Assembly (NCBI GenBank): GCA_029984035.1
Contig: JASBYJ010000003.1
Coordinates: 112,017-176,016, forward strand
Direction: 5' to 3'
Length of the DNA stretch: 64,000 bases
Origin: Conchiformibius sp.
GTDB lineage: Bacteria > Pseudomonadota > Gammaproteobacteria > Burkholderiales > Neisseriaceae
Of this stretch, positions 28,386 to 38,091 are shown piece after piece; within the stretch, counting starts at the first letter, position 1, and each line of letters opens with the position of its first letter. The notes under the pieces were generated by a model that saw only the letters and a list, made by a program, of their open reading frames with translations, made no database searches and had not been told where the DNA came from. The translations under genes were made by a program, and so were the position numbers.

Positions 28386-28592
28386 CGCGCTCCTTTGCGA
28401 TATGGGAACGGCACTTGCAAAATACCGGCAACATCCCCATGTCCGATGCCGACTTATTCCGCCTGAAAATCAACCCGATTATTGCAGGCTTGTTTCGTCC
28501 GCCGCTGTGATTTTTGCTGCACGCGATTTGATGCAGAACCTTTCAGGCAGCCTGCGGACGGTTATTTGTTTTCAAAGTATACAGGTTTTTCC

Positions 28593-30554
28593 ATGTCTGA
28601 CACTTCATACCAAAATAACGAAACCGAAGAACAACAAGAAGACAGCAACCGCCCCTTAACTCCCGAAGAACAACGCGAACGCTTGCGCCGTTTGGTTTTG
28701 CAGGGTAAAGAGCGCGGCTACATCACCTACGCCGAAATCAACGACTCATTGCCTGACGATATGTCCGATGCCGAACAAATCGACAATATCGTCAATATGA
28801 TACAAAGCCTGGGCATTCAAGTAACCGAAGAAGCTCCCGATGCGGAAACCTTGCTGATGAGCGACAATGCCACAGGCATTACCGACGAAGACGCGGTAGC
28901 CGAAGCAGAAGCCGCTTTATCGCAAGCGGACTCGGAATTCGGCCGCACTACCGACCCCGTCCGCATGTATATGCGGGAAATGGGACAAGTCGAACTGCTC
29001 ACCCGCGAAGACGAAATCAAAATCGCCAAAGAAATCGAACACGCATTAAAAAGCATGATTCAGGCCATTTCCGCCTGCCCGGGTTCGATTGCTGAAATTT
29101 TGTCATTGATTGAACAAATCAAAAACGATGAGATTCGGGTGGACGAAGTAGTGGAAGCCATTATCGACCCCAGCGAAGCCTTGAAAGAAGAATTGGGTTT
29201 GTGGCATTTGGATAATAATGTATCTTCAGGCAGCGAAAACGATGCGGACGACAATCCCGAAGAAGACGGCGAAGAAGATGATGACGATACGGGCGGCAGC
29301 GATGATGCCGGCATGGAAAGTCAAAATCTCGAAGAACTGAAAAACCAAGTGGTTGAACACTTCGCCCAAATCGCCGACCGCAACAAGAAAATGTTGGCTG
29401 CGCTGGATAAATACGGCAGCAGCCATGCCAAATATCTGGAACACCGCGATGCGATTGCGCATAAATTGCTGGAAGTGCGTTTTTCCACCCGTCAAATCGA
29501 ATCGCTCAGTGCCAATTTGCGCGGCCGCGTTGACCAAATCCGCAAATTGGAACGCGAAATCCGCGACATCTGTTTAGACCGCGTCCGCATGGACAGAGAC
29601 TATTTCATCGAGCATTTCCTGTCTAATGCGACCAACCTGCAATGGCTAGATGAAGAAATCGGCAAAGACCTTGCTTGGAGCGAAACTTTGAGCCGTTTCA
29701 AACATGCCGTTTTGGAAAAACAAACCGAAATGGCCGATTTGGAAAAAGAAGCACGCATTTCCATAGCCGAACTCAAAGACATCAGCAAAAATATGGCGGT
29801 CAGCGAAAAAGAAACCGCCGCCGCCAAACAAAAAATGATTCAGGCCAACCTGCGTTTGGTGATTTCCATTGCCAAAAAATACACCAACCGCGGCTTACAG
29901 TTTTTGGATTTGATTCAGGAAGGCAATATCGGTCTGATGAAAGCGGTGGATAAATTCGAATACCGCCGCGGTTACAAATTCTCCACTTATGCCACTTGGT
30001 GGATTCGCCAAGCGATTACCCGCTCAATCGCCGACCAAGCCCGCACCATCCGTATTCCGGTCCATATGATTGAAACCATCAATAAAATGAACCGTATCTC
30101 CCGCCAATACCTGCAGGAACACGGCGAAGACCCCGATTCGGCGAAGCTGGCGGAGCTGATGGAAATGCCGGAAGACAAAATCCGCAAAATCATGAAAATC
30201 GCCAAAGAACCGATTTCCATGGAAACACCAATTGGCGATGACGATGATTCACATTTGGGCGATTTCATCGAAGACGCCAATAATATTGCCCCTGCGGATG
30301 CCGCCATGTATTCCGGTTTGCGCGAAATCACCCGCGATATTTTGGAAAGTCTGACCCCGCGCGAAGCGAAAGTGTTGCGTATGCGTTTCGGTATCGATAT
30401 GAACACCGACCACACGCTCGAAGAAGTCGGACGCCAATTTGACGTAACCCGTGAACGCATCCGTCAAATCGAAGCCAAAGCATTACGCAAATTGCGCCAC
30501 CCTACCCGTTCCGACAAGCTCAAAAGCTTTTTGGACAGCGAAGATGCCAAATAA
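28593..30554 (+). CDS. rpoD: RNA polymerase primary sigma factor RpoD (sigma 70)
   Basis: RpoD directs RNA polymerase to housekeeping promoters. The 653-residue protein has region 1.1, region 1.2 (FGRTTDPVRMYMREMGQVELL), a long acidic non-conserved spacer (DADDNPEEDGEEDDDD), then regions 2.1-2.4, 3 and 4. The last include the -10 reading stretch YKFSTYATWWIRQAI and the -35 helix-turn-helix in DHTLEEVGRQFDVTRERIRQIE. The start is ATG 28593 (MSDTSYQNN); a 37-codon upstream extension crosses a DUS and is unlikely. rbfA follows after an inverted DUS. Confidence 0.98.
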   Translation: MSDTSYQNNETEEQQEDSNRPLTPEEQRERLRRLVLQGKERGYITYAEINDSLPDDMSDAEQIDNIVNMIQSLGIQVTEEAPDAETLLMSDNATGITDEDAVAEAEAALSQADSEFGRTTDPVRMYMREMGQVELLTREDEIKIAKEIEHALKSMIQAISACPGSIAEILSLIEQIKNDEIRVDEVVEAIIDPSEALKEELGLWHLDNNVSSGSENDADDNPEEDGEEDDDDTGGSDDAGMESQNLEELKNQVVEHFAQIADRNKKMLAALDKYGSSHAKYLEHRDAIAHKLLEVRFSTRQIESLSANLRGRVDQIRKLEREIRDICLDRVRMDRDYFIEHFLSNATNLQWLDEEIGKDLAWSETLSRFKHAVLEKQTEMADLEKEARISIAELKDISKNMAVSEKETAAAKQKMIQANLRLVISIAKKYTNRGLQFLDLIQEGNIGLMKAVDKFEYRRGYKFSTYATWWIRQAITRSIADQARTIRIPVHMIETINKMNRISRQYLQEHGEDPDSAKLAELMEMPEDKIRKIMKIAKEPISMETPIGDDDDSHLGDFIEDANNIAPADAAMYSGLREITRDILESLTPREAKVLRMRFGIDMNTDHTLEEVGRQFDVTRERIRQIEAKALRKLRHPTRSDKLKSFLDSEDAK

Positions 30555-30561
30555 AACCCGT

Positions 30562-30587
30562 TCAGGCAGCTTTCAGGCTGCCTGAAA
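30562..30587 (+). terminator. Inverted DUS pair after rpoD
   Basis: TTCAGGCAG and CTGCCTGAA form a 9-bp stem with an 8-base loop, 7 bases after the rpoD stop. No T-run follows, so it may attenuate rather than fully stop transcription into rbfA. Confidence 0.45.
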
Positions 30588-30612
30588 CCGTAAAGGCATC
30601 AGAAAGAACACT

Positions 30613-30984
30613 ATGAAAAAACAACGCAACGGCTATGCGCGTATCGACCGCGTTAAAGAACAGATAACGCGCGAATTGGCGGAACTGGTCCGCAAAGGTT
30701 TGAAAGACCCGCGTGCAGGTTTCATTACCATCAACGATGTGGAAGTAACCCGGGACTACAGCTATGCCACGGTGTATTACACGGTTTTGGATGAACAAAC
30801 GCGCGATGTAACCGAAGAAGCTCTGGAACACGCCAAAGGCTTTTTACGCAGCGAATTATCCAAACGCATCACCGTATTCCGCACCCCCGAACTGCATTTT
30901 GTGTATGACGAATCGTTAGAGCGGGGCATGGCCATTTCCAGCCTGATTGAGCAAGTGGCTGCGGAAAAGCCGGTAGAAGACTAG
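30613..30984 (+). CDS. rbfA: Ribosome-binding factor A
   Basis: RbfA is a small KH-fold protein that helps mature the 16S rRNA 5' end and is needed for growth in the cold. The 123-residue protein has RIDRVKEQITRELAELV and DPRAGFITINDVEVTRDYSYATVYY, typical of the family. In many bacteria rbfA lies in the nusA-infB operon; here it follows rpoD. Confidence 0.95.
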   Translation: MKKQRNGYARIDRVKEQITRELAELVRKGLKDPRAGFITINDVEVTRDYSYATVYYTVLDEQTRDVTEEALEHAKGFLRSELSKRITVFRTPELHFVYDESLERGMAISSLIEQVAAEKPVED

Positions 30985-31138
30985 CGAAGTGTCGGAGAAT
31001 CGGATACAGCGGCCGCCGTTGGTGTGCATACCTTACCCAAAGCCATCCCGTTGCTTCATCGCCGCTTGAGCCGAATCCGAACGACAGTTTCACCCCGCAC
31101 GTTAGTTTTACCCCACACGTTTTCAGGCAGCCTGAATC

Positions 31139-31786
31139 ATGACGACTTTGGTTTTTTGTGCAGGAGCTTCCCAGCCCTGCTTGGACATATTGCCCGCAGA
31201 TGCCGTGTTCATCGGCGTGGACGGCGGTGCGGCCAAACTGGCGGCACAGGGCATTATCCCCGATTGGGCCATCGGCGATTTTGACACTGCCGAACCGCCC
31301 GAACAGGCACGCCGCATCGTCAGGCTGCCTGAAGCCAAAGACGATACCGATTTGGAAGCCGCGCTGCTGCATATTCTCTCTCGGTACAAGACTGAAAACA
31401 TTGACGAAATCATCATAGTAGGCGCATTGGGCGGCGGCAGGCTAGACCATTTGTTGTGCAATATCTGGCTGGCATACCAGCCACGGTTTGCCACGTGGCT
31501 GGATAAAATCCGTTTAATCGAACGCCATAACAGCATCCGGTTTTACCGTGCCGGCAGCTATCGTCTGCATCGGGAAACCGACAAGCGCTATTTATCGTTT
31601 ATCAGCCTCACGCCCGTGAGCAAACTGCATTTGCACAATGTCCGCTATCCGCTCGACGGACGCGATTATGATTATCCCGTTGCTCTCATCAGCAATGAAT
31701 TTTTGGCAGACGAAATGCAATTTTCCTTTGAAGAAGGCTTGATGTGCGTTATCCAATCCGTTGACGAACCAAACAAAAGCACTTGA
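31139..31786 (+). CDS. thiN: Thiamine pyrophosphokinase
   Basis: This enzyme transfers pyrophosphate from ATP to thiamine, making thiamine diphosphate. The 215-residue protein has the family motifs DGGAAKL, PDWAIGDFDT, DDTDLEAAL and GALGGGRLDHLLCN, with the C-terminal beta-sandwich that binds thiamine. A DUS lies directly upstream of the start (ATG 31139), so no good Shine-Dalgarno is seen. Another in-frame DUS encodes VRLPEA at about residue 62. It lies alone, about 150 bases after rbfA. Confidence 0.92.
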   Translation: MTTLVFCAGASQPCLDILPADAVFIGVDGGAAKLAAQGIIPDWAIGDFDTAEPPEQARRIVRLPEAKDDTDLEAALLHILSRYKTENIDEIIIVGALGGGRLDHLLCNIWLAYQPRFATWLDKIRLIERHNSIRFYRAGSYRLHRETDKRYLSFISLTPVSKLHLHNVRYPLDGRDYDYPVALISNEFLADEMQFSFEEGLMCVIQSVDEPNKST

Positions 31787-31946
31787 TACATATTCAGGCT
31801 GCCTGAAACGAAATCAAACAAACTTCTAAATATTTTCAGGCAGCCTATTGCGAATATCATAACGGCAAACCCGTCAATCCTTGCAACCCTTATCCCAATC
31901 GGCAGTTCAGGCTGCCTGAAAACCTTTTCCAAACGGCAGATACATT

Positions 31947-33050
31947 ATGGAAACCGAACTGATTAACCAATTAAACAACAGCCTAGACGATTTATCCCAA
32001 CGCAATACCGATATCCGCAACTATTTGGATTACCAAGGTAAAAAAGAACGTTTGGAAGAAGTTATCGGGCTGTCTGAAGACCCCGAACTTTGGAACGACC
32101 CCAAAAAAGCCCAAGAAATCGGCAAAGAACGCAAGATGCTTGAAGACATCGTACTGACTTTGGACCGTATCGAAAACGGTATCGCCGATAACCGCGAACT
32201 GATTGAAATGGTGGTAGAAGAAAACGATACAGACGGTTTTGCCGCCATTCAAGCCGATGTTGCCGCGCTGGAGGCACAAATGGCAGGCTTGGAATTCAAA
32301 CGGATGTTCAACCAACCCGCCGATCCGAACAACTGTTTCATCGACATCACCGCCGGCGCGGGCGGCACCGAAGCGGAAGACTGGGCAGGTATGCTGTTGC
32401 GGATGTATGCCCGCTATGCCGAGCGCAAAGGTTTCAAAGTGGATATTCTGGAAGAAGACGCAGGCGACATTGCCGGCGTGAACCGTGCCACCATCCGCGT
32501 TGAAGGCGAATATGCCTACGGCATGTTGCGTACCGAAACCGGCGTACACCGTTTGGTCCGTCACTCTCCGTTTGACTCCAACAACAAACGCCATACATCG
32601 TTTTCATCGGTATTTGTCTATCCCGAAGTGGACGACAGCATCGAAATCGAAATCAATCCCGCCGACCTGCGGATTGATACTTATCGCGCCAGCGGTGCGG
32701 GCGGACAACACATTAACAAAACCGACTCCGCCGTACGCATCACCCACGAACCGACAGGCATTGTCGTGCAGTGTCAAAACGACCGTTCGCAGCATGCCAA
32801 TAAAGCCGCCGCCATGGATATGCTGCGCTCCAAATTGTTCGAACTGGAAATGCGCAAACGCAACGAAGAAAAACAAGCATTGGAAGACGGCAAATCCGAT
32901 GTGGGCTGGGGCAACCAAATACGTTCATATGTACTGGATTCTTCAAGAATCAAAGATTTGCGTACAGGCTATGAGGTAGGAAATACCAAAGCGGTCTTGG
33001 ACGGCGATTTGGACGGATTTATCGAAGCCAGTTTGAAGCAGGGTGTTTGA
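31947..33050 (+). CDS. prfB: Peptide chain release factor 2
   Basis: RF2 ends translation at UAA and UGA. The 367-residue protein has the codon-reading SPF motif (RHSPFDS) and the catalytic GGQ at residues 252-254. In E. coli the gene needs a programmed +1 shift at codon 26; here the corresponding NYLDY segment reads TATTTGGATTAC in one frame, so no frameshift is required and the UGA-based autoregulation is absent. A strong inverted DUS terminator follows. Confidence 0.97.
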   Translation: METELINQLNNSLDDLSQRNTDIRNYLDYQGKKERLEEVIGLSEDPELWNDPKKAQEIGKERKMLEDIVLTLDRIENGIADNRELIEMVVEENDTDGFAAIQADVAALEAQMAGLEFKRMFNQPADPNNCFIDITAGAGGTEAEDWAGMLLRMYARYAERKGFKVDILEEDAGDIAGVNRATIRVEGEYAYGMLRTETGVHRLVRHSPFDSNNKRHTSFSSVFVYPEVDDSIEIEINPADLRIDTYRASGAGGQHINKTDSAVRITHEPTGIVVQCQNDRSQHANKAAAMDMLRSKLFELEMRKRNEEKQALEDGKSDVGWGNQIRSYVLDSSRIKDLRTGYEVGNTKAVLDGDLDGFIEASLKQGV

Positions 33051-33071
33051 CAAAAAAGACTATTCACTTTT

Positions 33072-33107
33072 AACAGGCTGCCTGAAAAGTTTTTCAGGCA
33101 GCCTGTT
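33072..33107 (+). terminator. Inverted DUS-pair terminator of prfB
   Basis: A 17-bp perfect stem (AACAGGCTGCCTGAAAA / TTTTCAGGCAGCCTGTT) with a 2-base loop, 21 bases after the prfB stop. Confidence 0.85.
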
Positions 33108-33270
33108 CTGCGCATATTACTTTAAACAATAATCTTTTTTAACTATAATTAACATTCATATTATTGCAATATAGTTTAATAACCGAAAATCAGATTGCGT
33201 AATAGTGAAAATTTGCATCATCACTAATATTTGAAAGACATTTAGATTGAATACTTCATAGGAGAAAATC

Positions 33271-34059
33271 ATGGAACAATGGCATGATGACGATGCGGAA
33301 CTCTATACTCCCCAATTGCTGGATAATCCTGCGGCACACCCCATTTGGCGCGGCGGAGTATGGTTTGCACAGGCATTCGCTCTGTTCGGCAGACGCTGGT
33401 TCAGATGGATGTGGTTGGGATTTGTGACCACTTTCCTGCAAGGTGTACTTTCTACCGCCGCCAAAAGCATTCCCGTTGTCGCGATGGCAATGCCCATGCT
33501 GATGTTGATTGCTGCCGCCGGTATTCTGAATGCGGCAGCCGAACAAGAATTGGATGACGAACCTCCGAAACTGAAACATTTCTTCACCGCATTCACGCAT
33601 GACAATTATTTCAATTTCATGTTTTTGTATATCATCTTATTGGCTGTCGGATTCGGCTTGTCCCATCAAATCGACAGCATCGTCCGCTTCGAACATTGGA
33701 CCGATTTGTTATTGCCCGCTCTGTTTTTCACCGTGCTGTTATCGATGGTGTGGTTTGTCCCGCCTTTGGTATTTTTACAGGGAGAAGGGCTGGCTTCGGC
33801 TATTATTCTGGGTTTGAAAACCACATTCCGCAATATTCTGCCCGTTTTTGTTTTAATGTTGTTAGAACTGCTGTTGGTTATTGCTGTGGTGGTATTAATG
33901 AGCGTTATACTTGCCGGCAAAACCTTTATACCGTTTTCTATGGTGCTGCTCGCAGTATTTATCATATTCTTCCAAATCTTTACATGGTTGTGCTGCTATT
34001 GTGCCTACCGCGATATCTGGTTTGAAGACGGCATAATGCAAGACCAAATTCCGACCTAA
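33271..34059 (+). CDS. BPSS1780-family inner-membrane protein
   Basis: A 262-residue protein with about six hydrophobic segments, the PLLLDNPAAHPIWRG-like N terminus and GWFAQAFALFGRRWFRW-type first helix typical of BPSS1780-type proteins found in betaproteobacteria. The C terminus (CCYCAYRDIW) is diagnostic of this family. Function is unknown. AGGAG lies 5 bases before the ATG. It follows prfB but after a strong terminator and an AT-rich gap (33108-33270) that probably contains its own promoter. A truncated relative is found at 4862-5128. Confidence 0.8.
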   Translation: MEQWHDDDAELYTPQLLDNPAAHPIWRGGVWFAQAFALFGRRWFRWMWLGFVTTFLQGVLSTAAKSIPVVAMAMPMLMLIAAAGILNAAAEQELDDEPPKLKHFFTAFTHDNYFNFMFLYIILLAVGFGLSHQIDSIVRFEHWTDLLLPALFFTVLLSMVWFVPPLVFLQGEGLASAIILGLKTTFRNILPVFVLMLLELLLVIAVVVLMSVILAGKTFIPFSMVLLAVFIIFFQIFTWLCCYCAYRDIWFEDGIMQDQIPT

Positions 34060-34088
34060 CTCAAACAAGAACGTCTCCATCAAACCCG

Positions 34089-34129
34089 AACGGCTTTCAG
34101 GCTGCCTGAAAAGGCAACTGAAAGCCGTT
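34089..34129 (+). terminator. Terminator hairpin after the BPSS1780-family gene
   Basis: A 12-bp stem AACGGCTTTCAG / CTGAAAGCCGTT encloses a DUS (in its loop) and lies 30 bases after the stop. The following T-run is weak. A further DUS occurs near 34177. Confidence 0.55.
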
Positions 34130-34228
34130 TGAATATCCAAGCTATGGTTGCGGTTTCAACTTTTACTGCGCTTTTTTCAGGCTGCCTGAAAAAGTATTTA
34201 CCGCAACAACAGATTGTTTTTAAATATA

Positions 34229-36451
34229 TTACAACGCATCAATCACCGCATTGAACGTTGCACTCGGACGCATGGCGCGGGCGTATTTTTCCGCATCGGG
34301 CGCATAATAACCGCCGATATCCACCGCACCGACATGGCCGTTCAACTCTGCCAAAATCGTGCTTTCTTGCGCGGCAAGTTGTTGTGCAACGGGTGCGAAG
34401 CGTGCTTTCAAGGCAGCGTCTTTGTCCTGCCCTGCCAAGGCTTCCGCCCAATAGCGGGCCAAATAATAATGGCTGCCGCGGTTGTCCAACTCGCCTGCTT
34501 TGCGTTTGGGCGATTTGTCGTTCAACAACAGTTTTTCGGTAGCGGCATCCAAAGTGTCGGCCAATACTTGTGCTTGTGCATTGCCGGTTTTTTGCGCCAA
34601 ATGCTCGAATGAAACCGCCAATGCCAAAAACTCGCCCAAAGAATCCCAACGCAAGTGGTTTTCCTCCGCAAACTGCTGCACATGCTTGGGCGCGGAACCG
34701 CCCGCGCCGGTTTCAAACATACCGCCGCCGTTCATCAACGGCACAATCGACAACATTTTCGCACTGGTACCCAATTCCAAAATGGGGAACAAATCGGTCA
34801 GGTAGTCGCGCAATACGTTACCGGTTACGGAAATGGTATCTTCGCCGTTTTTGAGACGTTTCAATGTAAACAGGCAGGCCTCTTCGGGCGGCAGAATGCG
34901 GATATCCAAGCCATTGGTGTCGCAGGTTTTCAGGCAGCCTTCCACTTTGGCAATCAGAGCCGCATCGTGGGCGCGGTTTGCATCCAACCAGAACACGGCA
35001 GGAGTGTTGCTCAAACGTGCGCGGTTCACTGCCAAACGCACCCAATCTTGAACAGGAGCGTCTTTGGTTTGGCATGCACGCCAAATATCTCCTGCTTCCA
35101 CAAGGTGCGAAGTCAGCACATTGCCCTTTTCGTCAATGATTTCGACTTTACCGTCGGCGGCGATTTCAAAAGTTTTGTCGTGCGAACCGTATTCTTCGGC
35201 TTTTTGCGCCATCAAACCGACATTGGGTACGGTACCCATCGCAGTCGGGTCGAACGCGCCGTTTTCACGGCAGAAATCAATCACAACCTGATAAATGCCC
35301 GCGTAGCTGCTGTCGGGAATCACGGCTTTGGTATCACGCGCCTTGCCGTTTTTATCCCACATACGGCCGGAATTGCGAATCATCGCCGGCATGGAAGCAT
35401 CCACAATCACATCGCTGGGAACGTGCAAATTGGTAATGCCTTTGTCGGAATCCACCATCGCCAAATCGGGATTGGCGGCATAAGCGGCATCAATGGCTGC
35501 CTGAACGCCTGCACGGGTACCGTCGTCCAGTTTGTCCAAATTGGACAACAAATTGCCCAAGCCGTTATTCACATTGATACCCGCAGCGGCAAGCTGTTCG
35601 CCGTATTGCTCGAACACGGGAGCGAAAAAGACTTTAACGGCGTGTCCGAAAATAATCGGGTCGGACACTTTCATCATGGTGGCTTTCATGTGCAATGAAA
35701 ACAACACGTCCTTCGCTTTGGCATCGGCCACTTGTTCGGCCAAAAACGCCAACAGGGCTTTTTTGTTCATCACTGTCGCATCAATGATTTCGCCTGCTTT
35801 CAATGCCAGCGGTTTGCGCAATTCGGTTTGTTTGCCCGCCTTATCGGTAAACACAAACGATACGTTGGTTGCATCGGCTACGGTTTGGGATTGCTCGTTG
35901 GCAAAAAAATCACCGCCCTGCATCGTGGCAACGTGTGATTTGGAGTCTTTACCCCAAGCGCCCATGCTGTGCGGGTATTTTTTAGCAAAGTTTTTCACTG
36001 CTTTAGGCGCGCGGCGGTCGGAGTTGCCTTCGCGCAAAACGGGGTTCACCGCGCTGCCCTTGATACGGTCGTAACGTGCTTGTACGGATTTTTCTTCATC
36101 GGTTTTAGCTTCAACCGGATAATCGGGCAGAGCATAACCCTTTTCCTGCAATTCCTTAATCGCGGCATTCAGTTGCGGCACAGACGCGCTGATATTGGGC
36201 AGCTTAATCACATTGGCATCAGGCTGTTTCACCCATTCGCCCAATTCGGCCAAAGCATCCGCAATGCGCTGCTCGGGTTTCAAATATTCGGGAAACGCCG
36301 CAATAATGCGCCCGGCAAGAGAAATATCGGCAGTAACCAGCTCAATACCGGCACTCTTGGCAAACGCGCGGACAATAGGCAGCAACGATTGGGTGGCCAA
36401 CGCAGGCGCTTCATCGGTATGGGTATAAACAATAGTGGATTTATTAGACAT
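34229..36451 (-). CDS. icd: NADP-dependent isocitrate dehydrogenase, monomeric type
   Basis: This TCA-cycle enzyme oxidises isocitrate to 2-oxoglutarate with NADP. At 740 residues it is the monomeric type, unrelated in length to the 45-kDa dimeric form. Recognisable stretches include STIVYTHTDEAPALATQS at the start, LPNISASVPQL, SNTPAVFWLDANRAHD and SVTGNVLRDYLTDLFPILELGTSAKMLSIVPL-type core. A strong AAGGAG ribosome site precedes the ATG. It is a single gene. Confidence 0.97.
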   Translation of the reverse strand: MSNKSTIVYTHTDEAPALATQSLLPIVRAFAKSAGIELVTADISLAGRIIAAFPEYLKPEQRIADALAELGEWVKQPDANVIKLPNISASVPQLNAAIKELQEKGYALPDYPVEAKTDEEKSVQARYDRIKGSAVNPVLREGNSDRRAPKAVKNFAKKYPHSMGAWGKDSKSHVATMQGGDFFANEQSQTVADATNVSFVFTDKAGKQTELRKPLALKAGEIIDATVMNKKALLAFLAEQVADAKAKDVLFSLHMKATMMKVSDPIIFGHAVKVFFAPVFEQYGEQLAAAGINVNNGLGNLLSNLDKLDDGTRAGVQAAIDAAYAANPDLAMVDSDKGITNLHVPSDVIVDASMPAMIRNSGRMWDKNGKARDTKAVIPDSSYAGIYQVVIDFCRENGAFDPTAMGTVPNVGLMAQKAEEYGSHDKTFEIAADGKVEIIDEKGNVLTSHLVEAGDIWRACQTKDAPVQDWVRLAVNRARLSNTPAVFWLDANRAHDAALIAKVEGCLKTCDTNGLDIRILPPEEACLFTLKRLKNGEDTISVTGNVLRDYLTDLFPILELGTSAKMLSIVPLMNGGGMFETGAGGSAPKHVQQFAEENHLRWDSLGEFLALAVSFEHLAQKTGNAQAQVLADTLDAATEKLLLNDKSPKRKAGELDNRGSHYYLARYWAEALAGQDKDAALKARFAPVAQQLAAQESTILAELNGHVGAVDIGGYYAPDAEKYARAMRPSATFNAVIDAL

Positions 36452-36753
36452 AACAACTCCTTATAAAAATTTTTCTTATAACGCCCGCTTAAGGCTTTCA
36501 GGCAGCCCACGGTAAGCAGACAACGGCGATTATGGCATAAATTTACACTTATTTGCATGATTTTTCTGACTGAAGCACTTAATATCCCATACCGTTTCAT
36601 ACAGTTTTTCTATGCAATGCATAGCCAAAAACAATCTCGGCCGACTGTTTGATTTGTCTCAATATCGGCCTGCACACTTCAATCTACACTGCAAGCGTGT
36701 ATTCCAAAAATACACAGGCGTTTCCCCTAATAACCAAAATAAGGAACACAACC
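36452..36753. promoter_or_regulatory. Divergent icd/ccp control region
   Basis: About 300 bases holding the icd ribosome site and promoter region, a DUS variant (near 36497), and an FNR-type site with -10 for ccp (36649-36690). No small gene is supported. Confidence 0.55.
36649..36690 (+). promoter_or_regulatory. Candidate class II FNR-activated promoter of ccp
   Basis: TTGATTTGTCTCAA (36649-36662) matches the FNR site TTGAT-N4-ATCAA at nine of ten positions. A -10-like TACACT lies at 36685-36690. A start of transcription seven bases after it (about 36697) puts the centre of the site at -41.5, the ideal spacing for FNR activation. The ccp start codon is 57 bases further on. Dependence of ccp on FNR is known in Neisseria. 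Confidence 0.65.
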
Positions 36754-37899
36754 ATGAATACGACAGCCCGTTATCTGTGGATAGCAGCCCTAACCGCCGC
36801 TTTAGCCGCCTGTACGCAACAGGAAACCGCAGCAACTTCCAAAGAAACAGACGGCAACACCGCCACGGTTAATGCTCCCGCCGCTCCTGCCGCCTCCGCA
36901 GAAGACCAAGCACTGCTGGAACAAGCCCGCACGCTGTTCCAAGCACTTCCCAGCCGTGAAGAAATGCAAAAAGTACGCGCCTTCACACCCGAACAAGTCA
37001 AACTCGGCCAACAACTGTGGTTCGAACCGCGCCTGTCATTGGGCGGCACGGTAAGCTGTAATTCCTGCCACAACTTAGCCAGCGGCGGCGTCGACAATCT
37101 GCCGACCAGCCAAGGACACAAAGGCGCGTTCGGCGGGCGCAACTCACCCACCGCACTGAATGCCGCCCTACTCGGCAGCCAATTTTGGGACGGCCGCGCC
37201 GCAGACGTGGAAGAACAAGCCGGCGGCCCCTTGCTCAATCCGATTGAAATGGCCATGCCCGACAAACCGTCGGTAGAAGCACGCATTGCCGACATTCCCG
37301 AATATCAGGCTCTGTTCAAACAGGCATTCCCCGAAAACGGCGGTGCCGTTTCATTCGACAACATCACCACCGCCATTGCCGCATTCGAACGCACCCTGCT
37401 CACCCCCGGACGTTGGGACGCCTATCTGCAAGGCGATATTACCGCACTGACCGAACAAGAACGCAGCGGTTTGAAATCCTTCATCGACAACGGCTGTATC
37501 GCCTGCCACAAAGGCGTTAATCTGGGCGGCGACAGTTTCCAAAAATTCGGTTTGGTCAAAGGCCCCTATTGGAAATTTATCGACAGCAAAGACCACGATG
37601 CAGGTCGTTTTGAAGTAACCGGCAACGAAGAAGACAAATTCTTCTTCCGCGTACCCGGCTTGCGCAATGTAGCCAAAACCTACCCCTACTTCCACAACGG
37701 CAGCGTATGGGATTTGGGCGAAGCCGTAAACATCATGGCTCAAGCCCAATTGGGTAAAGAATTATCCAAAGAAGAAATTGCCAATATCGTAGCCTTCCTG
37801 AATTCGCTTTCAGGCAGCGTTCCCGAGTCAGCACGCATTCTTCCCGAACTGCCTCCCGCAGCCCCCAAAGATGCCTCCATACGTCCCGACAACCACTAA
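36754..37899 (+). CDS. ccp: Di-haem cytochrome c peroxidase, lipoprotein
   Basis: The enzyme reduces hydrogen peroxide to water in the periplasm using electrons from c-type cytochromes. The 381-residue precursor has a lipoprotein signal (ALTAALAAC, Cys20) and a low-complexity linker rich in Ala and Thr. The two haem-binding motifs CNSCH (102-106) and CIACH (248-252) follow. Membrane attachment through a lipid is also seen in the gonococcal enzyme. The start ATG 36754 has AAGGAA upstream; a longer frame is disfavoured. It is preceded by an FNR-type promoter and followed by a clean terminator. Confidence 0.95.
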   Translation: MNTTARYLWIAALTAALAACTQQETAATSKETDGNTATVNAPAAPAASAEDQALLEQARTLFQALPSREEMQKVRAFTPEQVKLGQQLWFEPRLSLGGTVSCNSCHNLASGGVDNLPTSQGHKGAFGGRNSPTALNAALLGSQFWDGRAADVEEQAGGPLLNPIEMAMPDKPSVEARIADIPEYQALFKQAFPENGGAVSFDNITTAIAAFERTLLTPGRWDAYLQGDITALTEQERSGLKSFIDNGCIACHKGVNLGGDSFQKFGLVKGPYWKFIDSKDHDAGRFEVTGNEEDKFFFRVPGLRNVAKTYPYFHNGSVWDLGEAVNIMAQAQLGKELSKEEIANIVAFLNSLSGSVPESARILPELPPAAPKDASIRPDNH

Positions 37900-37910
37900 T
37901 CAGCAGTAAA

Positions 37911-37940
37911 AAACAACCGCCCCACTGAGGGCGGTTGTTT
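37911..37940 (+). terminator. Rho-independent terminator of ccp
   Basis: A 12-bp perfect stem AAACAACCGCCC / GGGCGGTTGTTT with a 6-base loop, 12 bases after the ccp stop. It separates ccp from the capsule operon. Confidence 0.9.
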
Positions 37941-38044
37941 AGCTTTGTTGTTTTATAATTATGCGCAATATTTTCAGGCAGCCTGAAACCGCAGACAAAC
38001 TTTACTTGCACAGTCGGAATGTTATCCCTAAATTAATACGGTGC

Positions 38045-38053
38045 TGTTATAAT
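38045..38053 (+). promoter_or_regulatory. Extended -10 promoter of the ctr capsule operon
   Basis: TGTTATAAT is a perfect extended -10 element. No good -35 is seen 17 bases upstream, consistent with an extended -10 promoter. The ctrA start lies 38 bases downstream. Confidence 0.65.
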
Positions 38054-38091
38054 AACTCGGATTTGCCAATTACCCTCGCATTGAGATACAC

